A stretch of 64,000 nucleotides of DNA from Leifsonia sp. Root4 (lineage in GTDB: Bacteria > Actinomycetota > Actinomycetes > Actinomycetales > Microbacteriaceae): NCBI RefSeq assembly GCF_001425085.1, contig NZ_LMDN01000001.1:1298300-1362299 (forward strand), in the 5' to 3' direction. A program made the translations under genes and the position numbers. How positions within the stretch are numbered: position 1 is the first letter of the stretch; every line of letters begins with the position of its first letter. Of the stretch, positions 17,468 to 25,839 are shown piece after piece. Under the pieces are notes generated by a model. It had not been told where the DNA came from and made no database searches. It was given only the letters and a program-made list of their open reading frames with translations.

Positions 17468-18570
17468 GTCGTCGTCTCCTCGATGTCGTGCTCGGTGTCG
17501 TGCTCAGTTTCTGGGTCGCCGTGTACGGCGATCTCGGCGCCGCCGGCCGCGGCGCTTCGCAGCATCGCGTCGATCAGCTCGACCGATTTGGCCGCGACCT
17601 CGGCGTCAGAGTTGTTCTCCGTGCTCGCTCCGGTGATGAGGTCGATGAAACGGTTGGGCGGCACGATGCACTCGTAGGCGCCTGCCCCGGACGGGATGTC
17701 GAGATCCCACCTCGTACCGTCGTAGCGGTGCAGCGACATCCGCTCACGTTCGGTGTCGAGCAGCAGAACGCCCTCGCTGCCGAAGATGCGGATGTCCACC
17801 TGGTACGGGTCGCCGTCCGGGAGCGTTGCAGCGCCGGACAGCGAGCCGATGGCACCGCCGTCGAAGCTGATCACCGCGGCGTTGAACAGGTCCACGGCCG
17901 CTCCGGCTGTCGAGACCTTGGCCATCACGGATGCCGCGCGCAGCTCCGTCAGCCAGAACAAGAGCGCGCTGGAATGCGTCACCTGACCGTGCGCGTAGCC
18001 GCCACCATGGGCCGGCGACTGCCAGGTCGATGGCGCCGGACCGCTTGTCTTCGAATCCCAGAGGCTCCGGATGTGGTTCGTGTCGCCCGCGAACAGCCCG
18101 CGGGTCGGCGAGGCCATATGGCAGAGCACGTGTTGGATCTCGCCGAGGTGCCCGGCGGCGACGAGGCGCTGGGCCTCGACGGTGAACGGCTTGTAGTTCC
18201 AGCCGTACGGCGCCAGAAAGTGCACGCCGCTGGCGCGCACACGCTCCGCGAGGTCCCAGCCCTGCGTCGCATTCAGGGTGACCGGCTTCTCGACGAGCAC
18301 GTGGATTCCGCGGTCGATCGCGGCAGCAGCCTGTGCGTAGTGCAGGTCGTGCGGCGTCGAGATGACGATCGCGTCGGGGCCGGAATCGAGCAACGTCTCG
18401 TAGTCGTCCGTTGCCATGCCGAAGCCGAACTGCTCGCGCACGGCGGGGAGCTCGGCCCCGATGCCGCACACGCCGACGAGCTCGACGTCATCGCGGCCGG
18501 CGAAGATGGGGAAGTGGTTGCTGGTTGCCCACCAGCCGGCACCGACGGCGCCGAGTCTCACCCGGCTCAT
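17464..18570 (-). CDS. Gfo/Idh/MocA family NAD(P)-dependent oxidoreductase
   Basis: 368 aa. The N-terminal Rossmann motif is LGAVGAGWWATSNH. The conserved family motif appears as VLVEKPVTLN, whose Lys is normally catalytic, and the C-terminal half has the alpha/beta substrate domain. Members oxidise sugars, inositols or their derivatives. The ATG at 18570 overlaps the MBL stop (ATGA); an in-frame extension to 18699 lies inside the MBL gene. In this operon it is the natural candidate for the sugar 1-dehydrogenase of an oxidative route. The last ~12 residues are a Glu/His/Thr-rich tail. Confidence 0.88.
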   Translation of the reverse strand: MSRVRLGAVGAGWWATSNHFPIFAGRDDVELVGVCGIGAELPAVREQFGFGMATDDYETLLDSGPDAIVISTPHDLHYAQAAAAIDRGIHVLVEKPVTLNATQGWDLAERVRASGVHFLAPYGWNYKPFTVEAQRLVAAGHLGEIQHVLCHMASPTRGLFAGDTNHIRSLWDSKTSGPAPSTWQSPAHGGGYAHGQVTHSSALLFWLTELRAASVMAKVSTAGAAVDLFNAAVISFDGGAIGSLSGAATLPDGDPYQVDIRIFGSEGVLLLDTERERMSLHRYDGTRWDLDIPSGAGAYECIVPPNRFIDLITGASTENNSDAEVAAKSVELIDAMLRSAAAGGAEIAVHGDPETEHDTEHDIEETTT

Positions 18571-19532
18571 CGCGCGCTCAGCAGCGACCAGCGCCGGCGC
18601 GTTCCGTCGAGTTCCGAGCCGACGAGACCGCGGCGCTCCATCCGCTCCAGGTTGCCGGTGACGGGGAAGATCGCGTAGTCGAGGGCGGCCGCGCCCCACG
18701 GGCCCAGCTCCTCCCCGGCGGCGCGCACCAGCTCGAGCGTGGTCAGCGAAGCCCCCGCCGCGGCCAGCCGACTGGTGATGACGGCGTCGACGAGTTCGGT
18801 GTACGCCTCGCTCTCGTCGAGGAATGCGCCTGCGCGCTCGCCCTCGTACACCGGGTAGTGCGCGGTGAGCACGAGATCGGCATCGAGCGCACGCAGTTGC
18901 GCGATCGACTCGAGGTAGGGGTCGACGTCGCGATAGGTCGGCGGGAAGGCCGGCCGACCGTCGGCGGTCGGCACCGTTGTGCCCAGCGTCGAGTCGCCGA
19001 TCACGACGGCGCGATTCACCGGATCGTGGACCGCGACGTGACCGGGGCTGTGCCCGGGCACGTGCAGCACGGTGACCGTGCGGTCACCGAGATCGATCTG
19101 TTCCCCGCCGTGCACGACGCGGTCGACGGGCACGAGGTCGGAGACCGAGCGGAGGTACTCGGTCGTCTCGGCCGGGTCGTCGAATCCGTCGCTGCCGCGG
19201 AACTCGCCATAGCGCTCGTCGATCAGGCGCTGCACGTCTTCCGTGAGCGAGCGGTCGAGGGCGTGCGCGAGGAGCTCGACACCGGGGATCGCCGCCTTCA
19301 GCGCGCCGTTGCCACCGGTGTGGTCGAAGTCGCAGTGCGTGTTGAGCGCCCAGCGCAGGCTCGAGCGATCGATTCCGTGCTCGTCGAGGTATGGCAGCAG
19401 CGTCTCGGTGACGGATTCGCGGATGCCGGTGTCGATGAGCAGCGCGCCGGCGGGGCCGACGAGCAGGTGCAGTGCGACGAATCGTTCGCCGAGGGGCGCC
19501 TCGATGCGATGGAGTCCTGGACGGATCTGCAT
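18567..19532 (-). CDS. MBL-fold metallo-hydrolase (possible lactonase)
   Basis: 321 aa. The metallo-beta-lactamase signature is NTHCDFDHTGGN, i.e. H-x-D-x-D-H, with Asp in place of the usual second His. Other ligands are visible in HVPGHSPGHVAVHD, VIGDSTLG and LTAHYPVYEG. It hydrolyses an ester, thioester or lactone. Placed between a sugar dehydrogenase and a sugar-acid dehydratase, a lactonase role is attractive. It starts 4 nt after the enolase-family gene and overlaps the Gfo/Idh start. Glyoxalase II or acyl-CoA thioesterase activity are alternatives. Confidence 0.82.
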   Translation of the reverse strand: MQIRPGLHRIEAPLGERFVALHLLVGPAGALLIDTGIRESVTETLLPYLDEHGIDRSSLRWALNTHCDFDHTGGNGALKAAIPGVELLAHALDRSLTEDVQRLIDERYGEFRGSDGFDDPAETTEYLRSVSDLVPVDRVVHGGEQIDLGDRTVTVLHVPGHSPGHVAVHDPVNRAVVIGDSTLGTTVPTADGRPAFPPTYRDVDPYLESIAQLRALDADLVLTAHYPVYEGERAGAFLDESEAYTELVDAVITSRLAAAGASLTTLELVRAAGEELGPWGAAALDYAIFPVTGNLERMERRGLVGSELDGTRRRWSLLSAR

Positions 19533-19536
19533 GGTC

Positions 19537-20688
19537 TCAGCGCTCCACCCCGTCGAGCACCAGTCGGAGCCCGGCGCGCGGCGGTCGCACGTGCGGGCCG
19601 GCCGGATCTGACCAGTCGGCCAGGCTCGCGGCCGCGGCGATGGCCTGGGCGTCGATCTCGATGCCGGCCCCCGGGGCCTCGCTCAACACGATGCCGCCGT
19701 CGACGTATTCGTGATCGACCGTGATCCCCGTCGCGAATTGCAGGCCCTGCACCTCCGTCGTGAGGTGGTTCGGGATCGCCGTCATGGCATGGGCGACCGC
19801 CGGGTTGGCGTTGTAGCCGACGAGGCTCACCGGCAGATCGTGCGAGGAGGCGACTGCGGCGAGGCGCAGCATGTGCGTCACGCCCCACACGGCGCCGGCC
19901 TGCGCAACGTCGGGGGCGCCAGCGGCGAAGAGCGGGCGGAACTGCTCGACCCCGGTCAGGTTCTCACCCGTTGCCACGGCTGTGCGCACGGCGTTGCTCA
20001 ATCGGGCGTGCCCGAGGGCATCCCAGCGGCGCAGCGGTTCCTCCACCCAGAGGAGGTCGATCTGCTCTTCGAGTTCACCGATGTAGCGAACGGCCTGCTT
20101 GACCTGCCACGACTCGTTGGCGTCGAGCATCAACCCGGGCTTGGAGGTGTTGCGGCGGAAGACACCGTCGATGATGCGCAGGCGCCGGAGGTCGGCGTCA
20201 GGGTCGAAGCCGCCCTTGAGCTTGCCCGCAACATAGCCGCGGTCAGCGAACTCTGAGTAGAAGGACTCGAGTTGCCCGTCGTCGAGTGCGATGTCGAGCC
20301 CGGAGGCGTACGCGGGCACGAAGCGGTCGCGGCCACCGAGCAGGCGCCACAGCGGCTCACCCGCTGCCTTCGCCTTGATGTCCCAGAGCGCGGCGTCGAT
20401 CGTCGCGATGCCGCCGTATGTCGCCCCGGAGTGACCGGACTTGAAGACCTGCGCGAGCATCCGGTCGAACAGGGCAGCGACGGACCGCGGATCTTCACCA
20501 TCGATGGCGGGGAAGAGACGGTCGATGTCGGCGTGAGATCCCATGCCGACGCCGGTGATGCCCTCGTCGGTGTCGATGAGCAGGATCGGCACGTCGGTGA
20601 CCGCATCCGTGATGTGCCCGTTGATGTCGCCGACGGCGCGGTGCCATTCGTGTCGGCTCGACAGCGTGCGGTATCCGGTGATTCTCAT
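19537..20688 (-). CDS. Mandelate racemase/muconate lactonizing enzyme family dehydratase
   Basis: 383 aa. Enolase-superfamily features: N-terminal capping domain (DVPILLIDTDEGITGVGMG), GKLKGGFDPDADLRRL with the KxK-like base, metal ligands in LDANESWQ and WVEEPLRRWD, and ATGENLTG. These sugar-acid dehydratases abstract the proton alpha to a carboxylate and remove water to give 2-keto-3-deoxy acids. The ATG at 20688 overlaps the permease stop (ATGA). The frame continues upstream to 21540 only as antisense-free overlap with the permease, so it is not coding there. Substrate is probably an aldonate taken up by the adjacent ABC importer. Confidence 0.9.
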   Translation of the reverse strand: MRITGYRTLSSRHEWHRAVGDINGHITDAVTDVPILLIDTDEGITGVGMGSHADIDRLFPAIDGEDPRSVAALFDRMLAQVFKSGHSGATYGGIATIDAALWDIKAKAAGEPLWRLLGGRDRFVPAYASGLDIALDDGQLESFYSEFADRGYVAGKLKGGFDPDADLRRLRIIDGVFRRNTSKPGLMLDANESWQVKQAVRYIGELEEQIDLLWVEEPLRRWDALGHARLSNAVRTAVATGENLTGVEQFRPLFAAGAPDVAQAGAVWGVTHMLRLAAVASSHDLPVSLVGYNANPAVAHAMTAIPNHLTTEVQGLQFATGITVDHEYVDGGIVLSEAPGAGIEIDAQAIAAAASLADWSDPAGPHVRPPRAGLRLVLDGVER

Positions 20689-21587
20689 TCCTTCGTACCT
20701 CCGGCGGTCATGCCCTCGACCAGGAATCGTTGGGCGAAGAGAAAAATGATGAGGATCGGTGCGACAGAGAGCAGCGTCGCCAGCGCGAGCGTCGGCAGCT
20801 GGATGACGATGCTCGACGCGGTCGTCGGGTTGAACGCCGGCACGTTGGCGAGCAGGTTGGACAGACCGACCTGCACCGGGATCTTCTGCCCGCCGACCAC
20901 GAGGAACGGCAGGAAGTAGTTGTTCCAGCTGGCCACGAAGCTGAAGAAGCCGACCAGGGCGATGACGGGCGTGGCCAAGGGCATCGCGATCTTGCCGAAC
21001 ACCCGCAACTCGCCGGCCCCGTCGATGCGCGCGGCATTCAGCAGGTCGCGTGAGATCGCCGTGGAGAAGTAGATGTAGGTCAGGTAGACGCCGAAGGGGA
21101 AGAACGAGAACGGCAGGATGACGGCCAGCGGGCTGCCGATGAGGCGTACGGCGCTCAGCTCGAGGAAGATCGGCAACACCAGCGCGGTGTTCGGGATGAG
21201 CATCACGATCAGCGTGGTGACGAGCAGCAGCCGGCGCCCCTTGAACTCGATCAGGGCGAGCGCGTAGCCGGCGGGGACGCTCACGATCAGGGTGATGATC
21301 AGCGCGGTCACCGAGTAGAAGACCGAGTTGCCGATCCACGTGGCGAACACCCCGCTTCCGAAGGCGAACAGCTCGTTCCAGTTGGCGACGAGCTGATCGA
21401 TCGAGCCGAAGCTGAACGGGCCCTCGAGGAGCAGCTGGTTGTTGCTCTTGGTCGGAGCGAGGATCAGCCAGATGATCGGCACGATGAAGAATGCGATGAA
21501 GCTGAGCAGGACGATCGCCACGAGCGCTCGCCCGATCCACTGCCCTGGAGTCACGGCGCGGCGGCGGCGCAGAGTTGCGTCAGTCAT
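20685..21587 (-). CDS. Carbohydrate ABC transporter permease (MalG/UgpE type)
   Basis: 300 aa with six membrane segments. The EAA loop NAARIDGAGELRVFGKIAMP, which contacts the ATPase, is intact. It pairs with the MalF-type permease encoded just upstream (8-nt overlap). No ATPase gene is present in the operon, so a shared MsmK/UgpC-type ATPase elsewhere in the genome is presumably used, as is common in actinobacteria. Confidence 0.92.
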   Translation of the reverse strand: MTDATLRRRRAVTPGQWIGRALVAIVLLSFIAFFIVPIIWLILAPTKSNNQLLLEGPFSFGSIDQLVANWNELFAFGSGVFATWIGNSVFYSVTALIITLIVSVPAGYALALIEFKGRRLLLVTTLIVMLIPNTALVLPIFLELSAVRLIGSPLAVILPFSFFPFGVYLTYIYFSTAISRDLLNAARIDGAGELRVFGKIAMPLATPVIALVGFFSFVASWNNYFLPFLVVGGQKIPVQVGLSNLLANVPAFNPTTASSIVIQLPTLALATLLSVAPILIIFLFAQRFLVEGMTAGGTKE

Positions 21588-22524
21588 GGTCGAAGAGCCT
21601 TCCGCGGAAGATGAAGATGGTCGACAGGCCGAGGGCGACGACGAGCAGGATGATCGAGATCGCGGCCGAGCCGGAGAAGTCGCCCTGCCGGAAGGCGTAG
21701 AGGTACGCCAGCTGGTTCAGCGAGTAGTCCTCCGGCACGACGTTCTTGGTGGCCTGGGCGAGGATCTTCGGCTCGACGAAGAGCTGGGTGCCCGCCGCCA
21801 GCGACATGATGCCCATGTAGCTGATCCACTTCTTGAGCATCGGCAGCTGGATGTGCCACGCGGTCTGCACCGCGCCGGCCCCGTCGATGCGGGCGGCCTC
21901 CATGATGTCGGCGCTGATGTTGTTCAATGCGCCATACATGATGACGATCCAGCTGCCGGCACCGGCCCAGAAGGCGATGACGGTGAAGACGACCGGAAGG
22001 TTGCCGACGGCGACGACGTTGATGAGCGACTCGAAGCCCATGGCCTTGAGCAGGCCGGACACGGGGCTCACCGTCGGGTCGAGCACGAACAGCCAGAGCA
22101 GCACACTGGATGCACCGGCGATCGCGCCGGGGATGTAGAAGAGGAACCTGGCGGTGTTGCCGAGCCAGCGCACGCGAACGTGGTGCACGACCAGCGCCAG
22201 GATCACCACGAAGACGATGAGGCTGACGAGCCAGTAGATCACGTAGAGCGCCACATGGGCGACGGCAGGCAGGAAGCGGTAGTCGCCGAAGACGCGGACG
22301 AAGTTGTCGAATCCGACGAAGGCGCCGTTGCGCGTGAAGGCGAGGTAGATGGCGTACAACGTCGGGATCAATCCGAAGGCCAGCAGCAACAGGGTGTAGC
22401 CGCTGACGAAGAAGTATCCGAACCGTGCCTGCTCCCCGTTGACCCGGGAGGAGCGCCGGGCCGCCGGCCGACGTCGCACTGTTGGTGCGGCGTCGGCCGG
22501 AGCCGGAGGAGCGGTGAGCGTCAT
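21580..22524 (-). CDS. Carbohydrate ABC transporter permease (MalF/UgpA type)
   Basis: 314 aa. The Pro/Ala/Arg-rich N-terminus is followed by about six membrane segments, starting with FGYFFVSGYTLLLLAFGLIP. The EAA loop is MEAARIDGAGAVQTAWHIQLP. It forms the inner-membrane channel with the next gene product. Its ATG lies 1 nt after the SBP stop, and its end overlaps the partner permease start by 8 nt. Confidence 0.92.
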   Translation of the reverse strand: MTLTAPPAPADAAPTVRRRPAARRSSRVNGEQARFGYFFVSGYTLLLLAFGLIPTLYAIYLAFTRNGAFVGFDNFVRVFGDYRFLPAVAHVALYVIYWLVSLIVFVVILALVVHHVRVRWLGNTARFLFYIPGAIAGASSVLLWLFVLDPTVSPVSGLLKAMGFESLINVVAVGNLPVVFTVIAFWAGAGSWIVIMYGALNNISADIMEAARIDGAGAVQTAWHIQLPMLKKWISYMGIMSLAAGTQLFVEPKILAQATKNVVPEDYSLNQLAYLYAFRQGDFSGSAAISIILLVVALGLSTIFIFRGRLFDHD

Positions 22525-22525
22525 G

Positions 22526-23893
22526 TTACTTGACCGTGTACCCGTTCACTGTTGCCTCGTTCTGGAGTTCCTTCTGCCATGCGGGGAGGAGCGATTCGAC
22601 CGTTTCGCCCGCCGCGATGCCGGGGATGACGATCTTCGCCCAGGCACTCTCCGGGCTCCAGCTGGTGACGTTCCAGCCGTCCCAGATCTGGGTGGCGGCG
22701 TCGGTCATGACCGTCGTGAAGTCTTCGTTGACGAAGTACTTCGCCTCTGCCTGCTTGTCGAGCCACTTCGTCGCCGCGCTCGTGTACGCCGGGTATCCGG
22801 ATGACGCGGCCACCTGGAACTCGTCCGCGCTGGTGACGAACTCGAGGAACGTCTTCACCGCGTCAAGGTTCTTCGAGTGGCTCGATGCGTACCACTGGCC
22901 GCCGCCGACGTTGCCGGCTTCGACCTCTCCGCCCTCCCACTTGAGCGCGGGTGCGACACCGATCTGACCGGCCGGGGTTGCGAGGCCGCCCTGGAAGATG
23001 GCGCCGGTGTACCAGACGGGTCCGGGGACGCCGACCAGCTTGTCCTTGTACTTCGCCGCGAACTCAGCGCTGAAGAAGCTGTCCTGCACGAGCGTGCCGT
23101 TCGCGAGCATCTTGTCGATGATCGCCGAGATCCCCGTCGCATTGGCGTCGGCGGTGTCGGAGTGGAAGACGCTCGGCTCCGGCGACTGGAACACGGGCGA
23201 CTCGCTGCCGCCGTAGTAGACGTAGGTCATGAAGCTGTCACCCATGCTGCCGAGGATGTAGCCGGGGTGCTCGGCGGCGAGCTTGTCGCCGAGGGCGCCG
23301 TACTCTTCCCACGTGGTCGGCACGGCGTAGCCGAACTGGTCGAGCAGGGACTGGTCGTAGTAGAAGACGGTCTGCGCGAGGTCGTTGCGCAGCGCGTAGG
23401 TGGTGCCGTCGATGGTGGCGTAGTCGAGCGAACCCTCGGCGAAGCCATCGAGGAAGCTCTGCTCGAGCAGCCCCTTGTTCAACGGCGCCGCGAAGCCCTG
23501 CTCACCGTTCGCGGTCTGCTTCGAGGCCCAGATCGCATCGTTCTGCTGGGTCGAGAAGACCACATCGGGCCAGCCCTCCCCCGCCTGGTCCATCAGTGTG
23601 ATCTTGCTCTGGAACGAGCCGCTGCCGCCGGCGTTGCCGTCGTACGTCTCGTACTTGATCTTGATGTCGGGGTACTTCTCCTCGAACGCCGTGACAGCCG
23701 GCTCGCGGGACGCGTCGACCCAGACGGTGATCTCGCTGTCTGCGACCTGCTCCGCCGCCGTGAAGCCGTACTGGGTGTCGCCACCGCCAGACGCGCTCGG
23801 CGCACAGCCGCTGAGGAGCAGGGCCGCGGATGCCGCGGTCGCTACGGAGAAGAGCCACGCAGTTCGGCGGCGGGAGGACGATTGCTGTGACAT
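22526..23893 (-). CDS. Carbohydrate ABC transporter substrate-binding lipoprotein
   Basis: 455 aa. It has a lipoprotein signal: an SRRRT basic stretch, a hydrophobic core, and the lipobox LLLSG-C with Cys30. The mature part is a family 1 solute-binding protein (ITVWVDASREPAVTAFEEKYPDIKIKYET, GWPDVVFSTQQND, YALRNDLAQTVFYYDQSLLDQFG). ATG 23893 has AAAAGG 6 nt upstream; an in-frame TTG at 23908 overlaps that site. It is the first gene of the catabolic operon and should deliver a sugar or sugar acid to the two permeases that follow. Confidence 0.92.
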   Translation of the reverse strand: MSQQSSSRRRTAWLFSVATAASAALLLSGCAPSASGGGDTQYGFTAAEQVADSEITVWVDASREPAVTAFEEKYPDIKIKYETYDGNAGGSGSFQSKITLMDQAGEGWPDVVFSTQQNDAIWASKQTANGEQGFAAPLNKGLLEQSFLDGFAEGSLDYATIDGTTYALRNDLAQTVFYYDQSLLDQFGYAVPTTWEEYGALGDKLAAEHPGYILGSMGDSFMTYVYYGGSESPVFQSPEPSVFHSDTADANATGISAIIDKMLANGTLVQDSFFSAEFAAKYKDKLVGVPGPVWYTGAIFQGGLATPAGQIGVAPALKWEGGEVEAGNVGGGQWYASSHSKNLDAVKTFLEFVTSADEFQVAASSGYPAYTSAATKWLDKQAEAKYFVNEDFTTVMTDAATQIWDGWNVTSWSPESAWAKIVIPGIAAGETVESLLPAWQKELQNEATVNGYTVK

Positions 23894-23953
23894 TTCGCAC
23901 CTTTTCAAGTCGGCGTCTCTGACGACAAAAGCACCCCAGCGGGGCCGAGAGTT

Positions 23954-23980
23954 ATTACATCATACATGTTACCTTTGATG
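23954..23980. promoter_or_regulatory. Candidate promoter/operator of the catabolic operon and its GntR regulator
   Basis: An unusually AT-rich patch between the divergent SBP and GntR genes. On the minus strand it includes TATGAT, an excellent -10 for the SBP operon. It overlaps a short dyad ACAT-5-ATGT (23957-23969) and a wider CATCA...TGATG pair (23958-23980). A FadR-type regulator binding here would block the operon promoter. Confidence 0.45.
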
Positions 23981-24027
23981 CAAATAGCTTGCTGATCGCC
24001 GACAGTGAAGTGGATAAGGTTGTGCTC

Positions 24028-24792
24028 ATGCGCGTTGACAGATCAACACTCGGAGAGCGAGATGCGGCCGTCGCGCCCGCCGCCCGACGAGCCCTGTCGC
24101 CCCGATTCGGAGTCACCGTCGTCTCAGAGCTCGTTGATGCGATCGTGCGCGGCGCGATTCCCGCTGGGTCCACCCTCCCACCTGAGGCCGCGCTCTGTGA
24201 GCAGTTCGGTGTGAGTCGCACCGTCATCCGCGAGTCGGTCAAACGCCTCGAGGAGAAGGGGCTGGTCGTCGTCGCCCAGGGGCGCGGAACGCTCGTGCTG
24301 CCCACGGCCTCGTGGAACATGATCGATGAGACCGTGTTGTCTGCGCTCGTCGCCAACGACGAGACGCTGGGCGTCCTGGACGACCTCAGCCACGTGCGCG
24401 CGACGCTGGAGGGTCTCATCGCCCGTGATGCGGCACGTTCAGGCGACCGCGAGCTGATCGAGCAGCTCCGCGATGCCCTCGAGCTGATGCGCGACACGAT
24501 CGGTGACGAGCCGGCGTTCAACGACGCCGATGTCGTGTTTCACGCCGTCGTCGGCGAGATGACCGACAACCGCCTGGCCGACAACATCGTCAAGACGCTC
24601 TTCCACCAGGCCCGCGTCAGTGCGCGCTTCGTCAGGCACAGCGAGCTCGACATCACGCTCCACGAGCATGAGCGGGTTTTCGCGGCGATCGAGTCCGGCG
24701 ATGCGGATGCCGCAGAGGCCGCGATGCGTTCACACATCCTCGATGCATGGGAGCGGCGACGCCCGCCGGCTCCCCACCGGCGTCTCAGCTAG
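24028..24792 (+). CDS. FadR-subfamily GntR transcriptional regulator
   Basis: 254 aa. The N-terminal winged helix reads VSELVDAIVRGAIPAGSTLP, then CEQFGVSRTVIRESVKRLEEKGLV. The C-terminal FCD domain has the metal-site pattern DVVFHAVVGEMTDNRL and HERVFAAIESGDADAAEAAMRSHI. Such FadR proteins bind sugar acids or other carboxylates and usually repress. It is divergent from the eleven-gene catabolic operon, so it is its likely regulator. ATG 24028 is chosen with AAGG 8 nt upstream; a TTG at 23989 would extend into the operator. Confidence 0.9.
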   Translation: MRVDRSTLGERDAAVAPAARRALSPRFGVTVVSELVDAIVRGAIPAGSTLPPEAALCEQFGVSRTVIRESVKRLEEKGLVVVAQGRGTLVLPTASWNMIDETVLSALVANDETLGVLDDLSHVRATLEGLIARDAARSGDRELIEQLRDALELMRDTIGDEPAFNDADVVFHAVVGEMTDNRLADNIVKTLFHQARVSARFVRHSELDITLHEHERVFAAIESGDADAAEAAMRSHILDAWERRRPPAPHRRLS

Positions 24793-24806
24793 CGGCCGGG
24801 GCAGCC

Positions 24807-25820
24807 TCAGCCGCCGAGGCGCTCGTCGAGCTCGCGGATGACGTCCCACGCGCCCTCTTCCGCGTTGCTCAGAACGACGACGTCGATGCCCTCTTCGAGG
24901 TAGTGGCGCAGGATGCCGCTGGCGCCGGCACTGATGCCGTCCTTGAAGTAGGAGCGAACGCTGCCGTCGTCGTTCATGTCGAATTCGAGGCCGAGACCGT
25001 ATGAGGTCTCTTCGTCGTGCTCGATCTGCGGGGTGAAGAACTCGCTCGTGTACTCCGGGTTCAGCAGCACGCCGGTGCGGAGCGCCTGGAGGAAGCGCAG
25101 CAGATCCTCGGCGGTCGAGTGCGCGCCGGTGTCCGGTCCACCGATCGGCGGGGCCTTGTAGATGTTGGCTTCCCAGCTGCCGTCCTCGGCCTGGTCCCAG
25201 CCCTCCGCGACGTTCGGGGTGGCGTCGCGCTTGTCGAAGAAGCCGCTGCTCGTCATGCCGGCCGCGGCGAAGACGTCGCGCTCGATGTATGCACGGTAGC
25301 TGAGCCCGGTCACCGACTCGAGGGCGAGACCGGCCAGAACGTAGCCGGCGTTGATGTAGTGGCTCTCGACGCCCGGCGCCTCGAGCGGCGCCTTGTCGGC
25401 GAAGAAGGGCAGCAGATCGCGCGTTTCGACGATGGAGTAGTTCGGGGTGTCGATGTAGAGCTCGGCGTAGTCCTCGCCGGCGGCCTCGTCGGCGTCATCC
25501 GCGAGCCCGCTGGTGTGGGTGAGCAGGTGCAGCAGGGTGACGTCGCGGCCGATCGTGGTGCCGTCGAGGTCGACGTAGTCGTGGATGGAGGCTTCGAGGT
25601 CGAGCTTGCCGGCCACAACCTGCTGCAGCACGGCGACGCTCGTGAAGAGCTTGGTGATGGCGGAGGTGTCGAAGCGCGTGTCGAGGCTGTTCGGCACGCC
25701 CCAGCGCTGCGTTGCGAGCCCGCCGGCCGCCTCGAAGAGCGTCTGATCGCCGCGGCGCACGAGCACGACGCCCGAGAATTCGATGTCGGCGAGAAACTCG
25801 TTCAGTGCTGTCGTATCCAC
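24807..25820 (-). CDS. Serine hydrolase / class C beta-lactamase-like protein with altered active site
   Basis: 337 aa, cytosolic (no signal). The fold is that of class C beta-lactamases/D-Ala-D-Ala carboxypeptidases: VVLVRRGDQTLFEAAGG at the start, LLHLLTHTSGL, YIN in SHYINAGYVLAG, and a C-terminal YFKDGISAGASGILRH replacing the usual H-x-G motif. The nucleophile motif S-x-x-K is disturbed: the sequence is S53-A54-I55-T56-K57, so Ala occupies the usual Ser position and Ser is one residue early. The start is a GTG exactly 6 nt after TAGACT, implying a leaderless mRNA. It may be inactive or use a shifted Ser. Confidence 0.8.
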   Translation of the reverse strand: MDTTALNEFLADIEFSGVVLVRRGDQTLFEAAGGLATQRWGVPNSLDTRFDTSAITKLFTSVAVLQQVVAGKLDLEASIHDYVDLDGTTIGRDVTLLHLLTHTSGLADDADEAAGEDYAELYIDTPNYSIVETRDLLPFFADKAPLEAPGVESHYINAGYVLAGLALESVTGLSYRAYIERDVFAAAGMTSSGFFDKRDATPNVAEGWDQAEDGSWEANIYKAPPIGGPDTGAHSTAEDLLRFLQALRTGVLLNPEYTSEFFTPQIEHDEETSYGLGLEFDMNDDGSVRSYFKDGISAGASGILRHYLEEGIDVVVLSNAEEGAWDVIRELDERLGG

Positions 25821-25826
25821 CGGACG

Positions 25827-25832
25827 AGTCTA
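25827..25832 (-). promoter_or_regulatory. -10 element of leaderless serine-hydrolase promoter
   Basis: TAGACT on the minus strand, then CGTCCG, then the GTG at 25820. The 6-nt gap matches the other leaderless starts in this window. Confidence 0.55.
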
Positions 25833-25839
25833 CGGCGAG

